This document shows, piece by piece, positions 26,190 through 34,069 of a DNA stretch of 64,000 bases. A program made the position numbers and the translations under genes. How positions within the stretch are numbered: the first letter of the stretch is position 1; each line of letters begins with the position of its first letter. The DNA comes from Bradyrhizobium sp. CCGUVB4N (GTDB taxonomy: Bacteria > Pseudomonadota > Alphaproteobacteria > Rhizobiales > Xanthobacteraceae). The stretch is from NCBI RefSeq assembly GCF_024199945.1, contig NZ_JANADP010000001.1:4216001-4280000 (forward strand), written 5' to 3'. The notes beneath the pieces were generated by a model. That model did no database searches, was not told where the DNA came from, and saw only the letters and a program-made list of their open reading frames with translations.

Positions 26190-26840
26190 ATGCCCACGAC
26201 CGCCCAACAGAACCACCTCGTCGCGCTGTTCAAAGCCGCGACCGTCATTCCCGTCCTGACCATCGACCGCATTCAGGATGCCGTGCCGTTGGCGCAAGCC
26301 CTCGTGGCCGGCGGCGTTCGCACGCTGGAGGTGACCCTGCGCACCCCCATCGCGATCGAGGCGGCGCGGGCGATCATGTCCGAAGTCCCCGACGCGGTCG
26401 TCGGCATCGGCACCATCCTCAATCCGGCCGACTTCACCCGTGTGGAGAAGATCGGCGTCGCCTTCGGCATCAGCCCGGGCCTGACCCCCGATCTCCTCAA
26501 GGCCGCCGCGCACAGCTCCTTGCCCTTTGCGCCCGGCATCGCCACGGCGTCCGAGCTGATGATGGCGCTGTCGCATGGATTCGACGTCGCAAAATTCTTT
26601 CCGGCGGAGCAGGCCGGCGGCATCAAGGGGCTGCGCTCGCTCGGTGGGCCGTTCCCGAACGTTCGGTTCTGCCCGACCGGCGGGGTCGGTGAGGCCAATG
26701 CGGCGACCTGGCTCGCCGAGCCCAATGTCGTCGCGGTCGGCGGTTCCTGGCTGTGCCCGACAGCCGAGATCAAGGCCGGGAACTGGGCTGGCATAACTGC
26801 CATCTGCCAGCGCACCCTCCAGGCCCTTAAACCTGCGTGA
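26190..26840 (+). CDS. eda: KDPG aldolase (2-dehydro-3-deoxy-phosphogluconate aldolase)
   Basis: Cleaves KDPG to pyruvate and glyceraldehyde 3-phosphate, the last step of the Entner-Doudoroff route. Class I aldolase of 216 aa, normal length. Glu47 (TLEVTLRT) and the Schiff-base Lys135 (VAKFFPAEQAGG) are in place, and the phosphate-binding segment FCPTGGV is seen. It is the last gene of the plus-strand arm, directly after the KDG kinase. The trio dehydratase-kinase-aldolase defines a semi-phosphorylative pathway. Confidence 0.94.
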   Translation: MPTTAQQNHLVALFKAATVIPVLTIDRIQDAVPLAQALVAGGVRTLEVTLRTPIAIEAARAIMSEVPDAVVGIGTILNPADFTRVEKIGVAFGISPGLTPDLLKAAAHSSLPFAPGIATASELMMALSHGFDVAKFFPAEQAGGIKGLRSLGGPFPNVRFCPTGGVGEANAATWLAEPNVVAVGGSWLCPTAEIKAGNWAGITAICQRTLQALKPA

Positions 26841-26859
26841 AGTCTTGCCATCCCTGGGC

Positions 26860-26893
26860 TAAGACTTAGGTCAGGATAAGACTTGGGTCAGCA
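26860..26893. repeat. 17-bp direct tandem repeat
   Basis: TAAGACTTAGGTCAGGA (26860-26876) is followed at once by TAAGACTTGGGTCAGCA (26877-26893), differing at 2 positions. It lies in the leader of the thiolase gene at 26918. Two adjacent half-sites could bind a dimeric regulator; this is inference. Confidence 0.55.
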
Positions 26894-26917
26894 AGAGACC
26901 GCCAGGGAGAAAAGACC

Positions 26918-28087
26918 ATGACCGCCAGCATCGTCGGATGGGCGCATACGCCGTTCGGCAAGTTCGACACCGAAACCGTCGAAAGCCTCGTCACTCGCGT
27001 CGCCAACGAGGCGATGGCCGATGCCGGCATTTCGGCCTCCGATGTCGACGAGATCGTGCTCGGCCATTTCAACGCCGGCTTCTCGGCGCAGGATTTTACC
27101 GCCTCGCTGGTGCTCCAGGCCGACCCGAAGCTGCGCTTCAAGCCGGCCACCCGGGTCGAAAATGCCTGCGCGACCGGATCGGCCGCAGTGCACCAGGGCC
27201 TGCGCGCGATTGCCGCAGGTGCGGCCAAGATCGTGCTGGTTGTCGGCGTCGAGCAGATGACCCGCACCCCGGGTCCGGAGATCGGCAAGAACCTGCTCAA
27301 GGCGTCCTATTTGCCCGAGGACGGCGACACCGTCGGCGGCTTCGCCGGCGTGTTCGGCAAGATCGCCAGCTCCTACTTCCAGAAATACGGCGACCAGTCC
27401 GATGCGCTGGCGCTGATCGCGGCCAAGAACCACAAGAACGGCGTCGCCAATCCCTTCGCCCAGATGCGCAAGGACTTTGGCTTCGACTTCTGCCGCGCCG
27501 AGAGCGAGAAGAATCCGTATGTCGCCGGCCCCCTGAAGCGCACCGACTGCTCGCTCGTCTCCGACGGCGCGGCCGCGCTGGTGCTGGCCGATGCCGAGAC
27601 CGCCAAGGGCATGGGCAAGTCGATCGGCTTCCGCGCCACCGCGCACGCCCAGGACTTCTTGCCGATGTCCAAGCGCGACATCCTCCAGTTCGAGGGCTGC
27701 ACGGTCGCCTGGCAGCGCGCGCTGGAGCAGGCGGGCGTGACGCTCAGCGATCTCTCCTTCGTCGAGACCCATGACTGCTTCACCGTCGCCGAGCTGATCG
27801 AGTACGAAGCGATGGGCCTGACGCCGAGGGGGCAGGGCGCCCGCGCCATCAAGGAAGGCTGGACGCTCAAGGACGGCAAGCTGCCGGTCAATCCGTCCGG
27901 CGGGCTGAAGGCCAAGGGCCATCCGATCGGCGCCACCGGCGTCTCCATGCACGTGATGACCGCGATGCAGCTCGCAGGCCAGGCGCCAGAGGGCATGCAG
28001 CTCAAGAACGCCAAGCTCGGCGGCATCTTCAACATGGGCGGCGCCGCCGTCGCCAACTACGTCTCGGTCCTCGAACCTCTGAAGTAG
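26918..28087 (+). CDS. Thiolase-family protein (acetyl-CoA acetyltransferase/SCP-x type)
   Basis: Acyl-CoA thiolase of 389 aa. The nucleophile Cys84 is in ENACATGSAAVH. The His motifs are ETHDCFTVAELIEYE and GGLKAKGHPIGATG. The usual C-terminal CxG is replaced by IFNMGGAAVAN, as in SCP-x-like thiolases, so the chemistry may be degradative thiolysis with altered protonation or another Claisen-type step. ATG 26918 follows GGGAG. No DUF35 partner is adjacent to this copy, unlike the paralog at 29810. The pathway is unknown. Confidence 0.9.
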   Translation: MTASIVGWAHTPFGKFDTETVESLVTRVANEAMADAGISASDVDEIVLGHFNAGFSAQDFTASLVLQADPKLRFKPATRVENACATGSAAVHQGLRAIAAGAAKIVLVVGVEQMTRTPGPEIGKNLLKASYLPEDGDTVGGFAGVFGKIASSYFQKYGDQSDALALIAAKNHKNGVANPFAQMRKDFGFDFCRAESEKNPYVAGPLKRTDCSLVSDGAAALVLADAETAKGMGKSIGFRATAHAQDFLPMSKRDILQFEGCTVAWQRALEQAGVTLSDLSFVETHDCFTVAELIEYEAMGLTPRGQGARAIKEGWTLKDGKLPVNPSGGLKAKGHPIGATGVSMHVMTAMQLAGQAPEGMQLKNAKLGGIFNMGGAAVANYVSVLEPLK

Positions 28088-28093
28088 CCAGTC

Positions 28094-28184
28094 CCGTAGG
28101 GTGGGCAATGGCGCGCAAGCCCCTTGCCCACCATTTCCTTGCGTTAGATCATGGTGGGCACGCTACGCTTTGCCCACCCTACGG
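28094..28184. repeat. Palindromic intergenic repeat, family C (CCGTAGGGTGGGCAA type), copy 1
   Basis: Ends CCGTAGGGTGGGCAA and TTTGCCCACCCTACGG are inverted. Inner arms TTGCCCACCAT/ATGGTGGGCA also pair, giving a cruciform-like element. It begins 6 bp after the thiolase stop and could act as its transcription end. A second copy is at 58638-58729. Confidence 0.8.
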
Positions 28185-28212
28185 CTCCTGATTGATTTGA
28201 GAGAAAGCTATC

Positions 28213-28419
28213 ATGAGCAATGCCTACGAAGATTCACTCTCTATTGAAGCCCTCAACGATCGCATCGCGATCCTCGAAGACAATATCCGCCAGCTGATCG
28301 AGCAGGCTGCGGCCGCCTCGGGCGAGCAGAACGAGTCGCGCATTGCCGACCGTATCAACCAGCAGAACGACGAGCTCGATCGCCTCATGAAAATCCGCGA
28401 ATCCCGCCAGAAGAAATAG
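28213..28419 (+). CDS. Small coiled-coil protein (68 aa)
   Basis: No named family recognised. ATG 28213 follows GAGAAAGC. The 68-residue product is charged and almost wholly helical, with heptad-like spacing (IEALNDRIAILEDNIRQLIE, then IADRINQQNDELDRLMKIRE) and a basic tail. It has no signal peptide. This resembles small structural or adaptor coiled coils common in Rhizobiales. It stands alone between an intergenic repeat and a CoA-transferase gene. Confidence 0.75.
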   Translation: MSNAYEDSLSIEALNDRIAILEDNIRQLIEQAAAASGEQNESRIADRINQQNDELDRLMKIRESRQKK

Positions 28420-28600
28420 TGGCCGCACCGCGCATGCGGCCATACCCCGGCCGCCCTTGCGCGTGCGCTGCTGCTGCCTTTAGCTGGACCGAAATCGCGG
28501 GGCCGCGCCTGTAGCGTTTTCGAGCGAAGTGGATACCGGTTCGCACAAAGAAAACGCGTCAAAACAGGAATCCATAGCCTGCGCAATCGGGAGCGAACGA

Positions 28601-29800
28601 ATGGGGCCGCTGAAGGGCATCAAGGTCGTCGACATGACCACCGTGCTGATGGGGCCCTATGCGACCCAGATGCTCGGCGATTACGGTGCCGACGTGATCA
28701 AGGTGGAATCGCTCGACGGCGACGTCACCCGCCTGATCGGCCCGATGCGGCATGCCGGCATGGGGCCGGTGTTCCTCAACACCAACCGCAGCAAGCGCTC
28801 GATCTGCCTCGACCTGAAGAAGCCTGCAGGACGCGATGCCGTGCTGCGGCTGCTGAAGGATGCCGACGTTCTCGTCTACAACGTTCGCCCGCAGGCGATG
28901 GCGCGGCTTCAGCTTGGTTATGACGTCGTCTCCGCGATCAACCCGCGCCTCGTCTATGCCGGCGTGTTCGGCTTCGGTCAGGACGGGCCTTATGCCGCCA
29001 AACCTGCCTATGACGATCTGATCCAGGGCGCCACCGCGCTCCCCGCCCTGATGGCGCAGACCGGCGACGGCGTGCCGCGCTACGTGCCGAACGCGCTGGT
29101 CGACCGCATCGTCGGCCTCACCGCCGTCGGCGCGATCTGCGCCAGCCTCGTGCATCGCGATCGCACCGGCCGCGGCCAGCGCGTCGACATCCCGATGTTC
29201 GAGACCATGGCCGGATTCGTCATGGGCGACCACATGGGCGGGCTCACCTTTGATCCGCCGCTCGACAAGGGCGGCTATGCCCGGCATCTCTCGCGCGACC
29301 GCAGGCCGTACAAGACCTCCGACGGCCATCTCAGCGTCATCGTCTACAACGACAAGCAGTGGGAGAACTTCTTCAAGGCCACGGGGCGCGACGACCTGCG
29401 CGCCGATCCCAAATTCGCAACCTTCGCCGGCCGTGCCGCCAATATCGACGTCGTCTATGCCGAGCTCGCGCGCATCTTCGAGACGCGCACCACGGCCGAG
29501 TGGATCGAGCTGCTGACCAGGGCCGACGTGCCCGTGATGCCGATGCACGACCTCGCGTCGATCCTGCACGACCAGCATCTGGAGGCGACGGGCTTCTTCC
29601 CGGTCGTCAACCATCCGACCGAAGGCCCGATCCGCAGCATGAAGGTCACGGCGACCTGGTCGGAGACCGAGGCCGAGCCTGTCAGGCTCGCCCCACGCCT
29701 CAACGAGCATGGCGCGGAGATCCTGCGCGAGATCGGCTACTCCGCCGACGACATTGCCGCCATGGTTCGCGATGGCGTCACGCGCTTGGCGCCGGAGTAG
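28601..29800 (+). CDS. CaiB/BaiF family (class III) CoA-transferase
   Basis: Transfers CoA between a CoA thioester and a carboxylic acid. About 399 aa from ATG 28601, preceded by CGGGAG; the longer frame to 28529 lacks support. The family's N-terminal signature GIKVVDMTTVLMGPYATQMLGDYGADVIKVE is present, as are NTNRSKRSICLDLK and GVFGFGQDGPYAAKPAYD. It is followed after 9 bp by the Cys-less thiolase gene, so it probably activates the substrate of that pathway by CoA transfer. Donor and acceptor are unknown. Confidence 0.9.
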   Translation: MGPLKGIKVVDMTTVLMGPYATQMLGDYGADVIKVESLDGDVTRLIGPMRHAGMGPVFLNTNRSKRSICLDLKKPAGRDAVLRLLKDADVLVYNVRPQAMARLQLGYDVVSAINPRLVYAGVFGFGQDGPYAAKPAYDDLIQGATALPALMAQTGDGVPRYVPNALVDRIVGLTAVGAICASLVHRDRTGRGQRVDIPMFETMAGFVMGDHMGGLTFDPPLDKGGYARHLSRDRRPYKTSDGHLSVIVYNDKQWENFFKATGRDDLRADPKFATFAGRAANIDVVYAELARIFETRTTAEWIELLTRADVPVMPMHDLASILHDQHLEATGFFPVVNHPTEGPIRSMKVTATWSETEAEPVRLAPRLNEHGAEILREIGYSADDIAAMVRDGVTRLAPE

Positions 29801-29809
29801 GAGGGCATC

Positions 29810-30946
29810 ATGAGCTTCATCACCGGTGTCGGCCTCACGTCCTACGGCAAGCACGAAGGCTCGTCCTCGCTCGACCTGATGAGCAAGGCTGCGCAATCCG
29901 CGCTCGACGATGCCGGGCTGAAGCGGGCCGAGATCGATGGCATCCTCTGCGGCTACTCAACGGTGTCGCCGCACATCATGCTGGCGACGGTGTTCGCTGA
30001 ACATTTTGGCATCCGCCCGTCCTATGCGCACGCCGTGCAGGTCGGCGGCGCCACCGGACTTGCGATGACGATGCTCGCCCATCATCTCGTTGACGCCGGC
30101 GTCTGCCGCAACGTGCTCGTTGTCGGCGGCGAGAACCGCCTGACCGGGCAGAGCCGCGATGCCTCGATCCAGGCGCTGGCGCAGGTCGGTCATCCCGACT
30201 ACGAGGTGCCGCTGGGCCCGACCATTCCCGCCTATTACGGTCTCGTCGCCACCCGGTACATGCACGAATACGGCGTCACCGAACAGGACCTCGCCGAATT
30301 CGCCGTGCTGATGCGCGCGCATGCCTGCGCGCATCCCGGCGCTCAATTCCACGATCCCATCACGGTCGCCGACGTCATGGCCTCGAAGCCGGTGGCGATG
30401 CCGCTCAAGCTGCTCGACTGCTGCCCGGTGTCTGACGGCGGCGCGGCCTTCGTCATCAGCCGCGAGCGGACCGGCGAGGCGGGCGTGCGCATCCGCGGTT
30501 GCGCCCAGGCGCATACCCATCAGCACGTCACCGCTGCGCCCGGCTTGAGCGAGCTCGGCGCCGAAATCTCCATCGCGCGCGCCAGGGAGGCCTCCGGCCT
30601 TGCGATCTCCGACGTGCGTTACGCCGCGATCTACGACAGTTTTACCATCACGCTCGCGATGCTGCTGGAAGACCTCGGCCTGGCCGGCCGCGGCGAGGCG
30701 GCGGCACGCGTGCGCTCAGGCCATTTTGGCCGTGACGGCGCGATGCCGCTCAACACCCATGGCGGCCTCCTGAGTTACGGCCATTGCGGTGTCGGCGGCG
30801 CCATGGCGCATCTGGTCGAGGCGCATCTGCAGATGACGGGACGGGCGGCGAATCGCCAGGTTCGCGATGCCTCGATTGCGCTGCTGCACGGCGACGGCGG
30901 CGTGCTGTCGTCCCATGTCAGCATGTTTCTGGAGCAGGTGCGATGA
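29810..30946 (+). CDS. Thiolase-fold protein lacking the nucleophilic Cys (Ltp2-like aldolase candidate)
   Basis: 378 aa with the thiolase fold, but where active thiolases read CATG this protein reads GATG: Gly80 sits at the nucleophile position (compare Cys84 of the thiolase at 26918). It keeps YDSFTITLAMLLEDLG (Tyr275), NTHGGLLSYGHCGVGG (His325) and GDGGVLSSHVS. These features are typical of thiolase-like proteins that work with a DUF35 partner, such as the steroid side-chain aldolase Ltp2. The DUF35 gene follows with an ATGA overlap. A retro-aldol cleavage or related C-C reaction on an acyl-CoA is therefore more likely than thiolysis. This is inference. Confidence 0.85.
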   Translation: MSFITGVGLTSYGKHEGSSSLDLMSKAAQSALDDAGLKRAEIDGILCGYSTVSPHIMLATVFAEHFGIRPSYAHAVQVGGATGLAMTMLAHHLVDAGVCRNVLVVGGENRLTGQSRDASIQALAQVGHPDYEVPLGPTIPAYYGLVATRYMHEYGVTEQDLAEFAVLMRAHACAHPGAQFHDPITVADVMASKPVAMPLKLLDCCPVSDGGAAFVISRERTGEAGVRIRGCAQAHTHQHVTAAPGLSELGAEISIARAREASGLAISDVRYAAIYDSFTITLAMLLEDLGLAGRGEAAARVRSGHFGRDGAMPLNTHGGLLSYGHCGVGGAMAHLVEAHLQMTGRAANRQVRDASIALLHGDGGVLSSHVSMFLEQVR

Positions 30947-31302
30947 GCGAGCGAATCGCGGACTGGACCAAGGGCGAAGAGGCCATCACCTTTCAGACCT
31001 GCGGCGCATGCGGCCATGTGCAATATTTCCACCGCGCCTTTTGCGCGGCCTGCGGTGCGTCAGACCTGCACGAAGCGCGTGCCGGCGGCAAGGGCAGGGT
31101 CTACGCGACCTCGCTGGTCTGCCGCGCCGCCACGCCCGAGACGCGGGCGCACGTGCCCTACAACATCCTGCTGATCGATTGCGCCGAGGGATTTCGCATG
31201 ATGGCCCATGGCGAGAATGATCTTGCCATTGGCGACGAGGTGATCGCGGGCTTCAAGCCGTTTGCGGGTAAGCTCGTGCCGTTCTTTGCGAAGAAGGCGT
31301 AG
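30943..31302 (+). CDS. DUF35 OB-fold/zinc-ribbon acyl-CoA-binding protein
   Basis: 119-aa partner of the thiolase-fold protein. ATG 30943 overlaps the preceding stop. A rubredoxin-like zinc ribbon (CGACG...FCAACG, C-x2-C-x10-C-x2-C) near residues 20-40 is followed by the OB-fold (GKGRVYATSLVCRA, then YNILLIDCAEGFRMMAHG, then IGDEVIAGFKP). Such proteins bind acyl-CoA and are needed for activity of their thiolase-like partners (ChsH2-DUF35/Ltp2, HMG-CoA synthase systems). Translational coupling supports a stoichiometric complex. Confidence 0.92.
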   Translation: MSERIADWTKGEEAITFQTCGACGHVQYFHRAFCAACGASDLHEARAGGKGRVYATSLVCRAATPETRAHVPYNILLIDCAEGFRMMAHGENDLAIGDEVIAGFKPFAGKLVPFFAKKA

Positions 31303-31308
31303 TGGGCT

Positions 31309-31393
31309 TCGTCATTCGGGGGCGGTCCAAGGGACCGAGCCTGGAACGGGTATTCTGGGCCTGGCCTGTGCGAGGGCCACCCCGGAATGACGA
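31309..31393. repeat. Palindromic intergenic repeat, family D (TCGTCATTCGGGGG type)
   Basis: TCGTCATTCGGGG at one end and CCCCGGAATGACGA at the other form imperfect inverted ends. It begins 7 bp after the DUF35 stop codon. A fourth distinct repeat family in this window, it is likely the 3' boundary of the CoA-transferase transcript. Confidence 0.65.
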
Positions 31394-31431
31394 AAACTGG
31401 AAAACGCGAACGCAACGCCCGTAAAGCTAAC

Positions 31432-31533
31432 TCAACGCCCGTAGAATAATATGCTGGCGATGACGAGCATCGCCATCACCGCCAGCATATGCGCGAGCGC
31501 TTCCGAGGCCGCCCCCTTGGTGGCTTCCTTCAT
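31432..31533 (-). CDS. 33-residue single-pass membrane peptide
   Basis: Short gene below usual annotation limits. ATG at 31531-31533 is preceded by GGGAG with 8-bp spacing and ends TGA at 31432-31434. The peptide starts MKEATKGAASEALAHM, followed by a hydrophobic helix (residues 17-31, rich in Met, Leu, Ile, Ala), and ends YGR. A basic/acidic N-terminal stretch plus one helix suits a small inner-membrane protein. I do not recognise a named family. The excellent ribosome-binding site and clean hydrophobicity pattern argue that it is real. Confidence 0.6.
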   Translation of the reverse strand: MKEATKGAASEALAHMLAVMAMLVIASILFYGR

Positions 31534-31770
31534 GCAGTTTTCTCCCTAGACTTGGGCGTGACTCATCGTTGCGCTACTCGCGCACCCGACGGCCAATTAT
31601 TTTACTCGGAACACCCCACTTCGAGTACTCACCGCAATCAAGTCCCCACGCGGCGAATATCGACTGTGCCAAGGTCGATCAGCAATGCGGCGGCATTTTG
31701 ACTCGATGATGTTGCTCCTGCGGTCTCGCTGCGCAGAGTTTGAGGAACCTTTCCTCGACCGCGACAAGTC

Positions 31771-32529
31771 TCATCGAATTTTCTTGGAAGAGTTCCCGGA
31801 CGATTTCGGTGTGGCCATCGATTTGGCCTTCGAAGCCACCATCAGCGCATCCCTGATATTGCTGAGGTGACGTGTCATCGCCTGGCTCGCCTTGCGAGCG
31901 CTCCTCGCTTGAACGGCTTCGAATATGGCTTCGTGATCCCTGAGCCACATGGGACGATAATCCTCCATCTGCATGTGGTTGTGAATCTCCTGCCAGATGC
32001 CGGACTCGGTTTGCGCACGCCACAAGGAGTCGCTGATCGACACCAGTGCTCCGTTTCCCGTCGCCTCGGCCAGCACCATGTGGAAGCGGTGGTCCGACGT
32101 GTCGGCCTCGCGTCCCTGCGCGTGTTCCCAGCGCATCATGGCGAGTGCTTCGGCAAGCTGCACGAAGGTGGCCTCCGAGGCGCGCTGCGCCGCGATCGCC
32201 GCGATCTGCGGCTCGATGAGCTGACGCGCTTCCAGATTCTCGAACGGCCCAAAGCCTTCGAGCACATGCACGTCAGGCGCCTCCTGACGACTGATGACAT
32301 AGACGCCGCTATTGCTGCGGACCTTCAGCATCCCGGCCATCGCGAGCGACAGGATGGCCTCGCGCACCGTCGGGCGTGACACGCCAAAAGTCTTCGCGAG
32401 ATCGCGCTCGGCCGGCAGGCGCTGGCCGATGCGGTAACTCGTCTGGATCATTGCAGCAATGCGCCGCGCGACGATCTCGAAGCTGCGTTCAGGTTTGGTT
32501 GGAGGGTCGTGCAACATCTTCGTGCTCAT
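31771..32529 (-). CDS. FadR/GntR-family transcriptional regulator
   Basis: About 252 aa. The N-terminal GntR winged helix is SYRIGQRLPAERDLAKTFGVSRPTVREAILSLAMAGMLKVR, followed by an FCD effector domain with metal-binding His candidates (SDHRFHMVLAEATGN, WLRDHEAIFEAV, MTRHL). ATG 32529 is chosen; TTG 32553 and ATG 32517 are alternatives and none has a strong ribosome-binding site. It is divergent from the aminotransferase gene at 32658. A double GGTC-type palindrome in the gap is its likely operator. Confidence 0.9.
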   Translation of the reverse strand: MSTKMLHDPPTKPERSFEIVARRIAAMIQTSYRIGQRLPAERDLAKTFGVSRPTVREAILSLAMAGMLKVRSNSGVYVISRQEAPDVHVLEGFGPFENLEARQLIEPQIAAIAAQRASEATFVQLAEALAMMRWEHAQGREADTSDHRFHMVLAEATGNGALVSISDSLWRAQTESGIWQEIHNHMQMEDYRPMWLRDHEAIFEAVQARSARKASQAMTRHLSNIRDALMVASKAKSMATPKSSGNSSKKIR

Positions 32530-32574
32530 CAGCTGTTTTTTTGAGTTTGACAAGCTGCCGCGCGAAACCCAAGC

Positions 32575-32605
32575 TGGTCAGACCAATTTGGCCTGACCAA
32601 TTTGG
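32575..32605. promoter_or_regulatory. Double FadR/GntR-type operator
   Basis: TGGTCAGACCA (32575-32585) and TTGGCCTGACCAA (32588-32600) are palindromes of the TGGT-N3-ACCA kind used by FadR-subfamily GntR regulators. GACCAATTTGG occurs as a direct repeat with a 14-bp period (32581-32591, 32595-32605). It is placed between the divergent regulator and aminotransferase genes. Confidence 0.6.
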
Positions 32606-32657
32606 GTCGAACCGACGCCGGATCTGCATCACCGGCGGGAAGACGGAGCAACCGCGC

Positions 32658-34049
32658 GTGTCCGACCGAAGACTGAATTCAGCCGAGGCGCGCGACATCG
32701 CGTTCCATCTGCACTCGCAGACCAATCCTCTGCATCATGCAGAAATCGGACCGCTGATCATGACGCGCGGCGAGGGCGTCCATGTCTATGACGCAAGCGG
32801 CAAGCGTTATCTGGAAGCGATGGCCGGGCTCTGGTGCACCTCGCTCGGCTTTTCCGAGGCGCGGCTGAAGGCGGCCGCAGCTGCGGCCTACGACAAGTTT
32901 GGATTCTATCACAGCTTCAATCACAAGACGCCCGACAACACGATCGACCTCGCCGAGAAGCTGGTTGAGATCTCGCCGATCCCGGATGCGCAGGCCTATT
33001 TCGCCACCTCGGGCTCGGAAGCCACCGAGACGATGGTGAAGCTCGCCTGGGTCTATCACGCGGTCCATGGCAAGCCGGGGAAGCGCAAGATCATCGCTCG
33101 CGACCGCGGGTTCCATGGCTCGACGATCGTCGCGGCCTCGATGTGCGGTCTGCCCCGCATGCACCGCGAATTCGGCCTTCCGCTCGACGGCTTCCTGCAT
33201 ACGCATTGCCCGGATGCCTATCGCGGCACCAGGCCTGGCGAGAGCGAGGCGGCGTTCGTCGCTCGCCTTGCGGCCGATCTCGAAGCGCTGATCACGGCCG
33301 AGGGACCCGATACGATCGCCGCCTTCATCGCCGAGCCGATCAACGCCGGCGGCGGCATCGTCGTGCCGCCGAAGGGATATTTCGCTGCGATCGAGGCGGT
33401 GCTGCGCCGTCACGACATCCTGGTGCTTGGCGACGAAGTGGTCTGCGGCTTCGGCCGCACCGGCAACTGGTTCGGCTGCGAGACGGTCGGCATGAAGCCG
33501 GACATGGTGGCGCTCGCCAAAGGCATCACCTCGTCCTACTTCCCGATGTCAGCCGTGTTGCTCGGACGTCCGATCCGGGACGCGCTTGCCGAAATGAACA
33601 AGGGCGGCGAGCTGTTCGGACACGGCTTCACCAATTCCGGGCATCCGGTCGGCGCGGCCATCGCGCTCGAGACGCTGAAGATCTATCACGAGATGGACGT
33701 CGTGCCGCATGTCCGTCGCATGGGCGGCAGGCTCCGTGCCGGGCTGGAGCAGATCGCGCGGGATTCGCGCATCGTCGGCCAGGTTCGCGGCGAAGGATTG
33801 ATGATCGGGGTCGAGCTGGTCGCTGACCCCGCGACGCGGCGGGCGTTCGATCCGGCGTTGAAGGTCGGCGCGATGTTCGATGCGCTTGCGATCGAGAATG
33901 GCCTGATCATCCGCGCAATGGGCGATACGATCGGGTTCTGTCCGCCGCTCATCATCGACGAAGCCGGGGTCGACGAAGCGCTCGACCTGTTCGCGCGGAC
34001 CTTGTCCGGCGCCGAAGCCAAGCTTGCCGAGAACCGTCCATCTTCGTAA
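32658..34049 (+). CDS. Class III PLP-dependent aminotransferase (omega-amino acid/amine type)
   Basis: About 463 aa from GTG 32658 (GGAG-type site 9 bp upstream); the frame extending into the regulator gene is not used. PLP-enzyme hallmarks are FATSGSEATETMVKLA, DRGFHGSTIVAASMCG, the Asp in LVLGDEVVCGFGRTG, and the PLP Lys in MVALAKGITSSYFPMSA. The sequence belongs to the group of omega-amino acid:pyruvate and putrescine/amine transaminases. Gene context (peptide-type binding protein, formamidase-like enzyme, FadR regulator) suggests catabolism of an amine or amide compound. Confidence 0.93.
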   Translation: MSDRRLNSAEARDIAFHLHSQTNPLHHAEIGPLIMTRGEGVHVYDASGKRYLEAMAGLWCTSLGFSEARLKAAAAAAYDKFGFYHSFNHKTPDNTIDLAEKLVEISPIPDAQAYFATSGSEATETMVKLAWVYHAVHGKPGKRKIIARDRGFHGSTIVAASMCGLPRMHREFGLPLDGFLHTHCPDAYRGTRPGESEAAFVARLAADLEALITAEGPDTIAAFIAEPINAGGGIVVPPKGYFAAIEAVLRRHDILVLGDEVVCGFGRTGNWFGCETVGMKPDMVALAKGITSSYFPMSAVLLGRPIRDALAEMNKGGELFGHGFTNSGHPVGAAIALETLKIYHEMDVVPHVRRMGGRLRAGLEQIARDSRIVGQVRGEGLMIGVELVADPATRRAFDPALKVGAMFDALAIENGLIIRAMGDTIGFCPPLIIDEAGVDEALDLFARTLSGAEAKLAENRPSS

Positions 34050-34069
34050 TCCGTTGAGGAGACAAAAAC

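Noticed and set aside
24036..26576. Minus-strand frame of 846 codons opposite the importer/KDG kinase genes
   Set aside because: Antisense to three well-supported genes; low-complexity composition and no start signal.
31489..31701. Plus-strand 70-codon frame
   Set aside because: No start signal and overlaps the much better supported minus-strand 33-residue membrane peptide gene.
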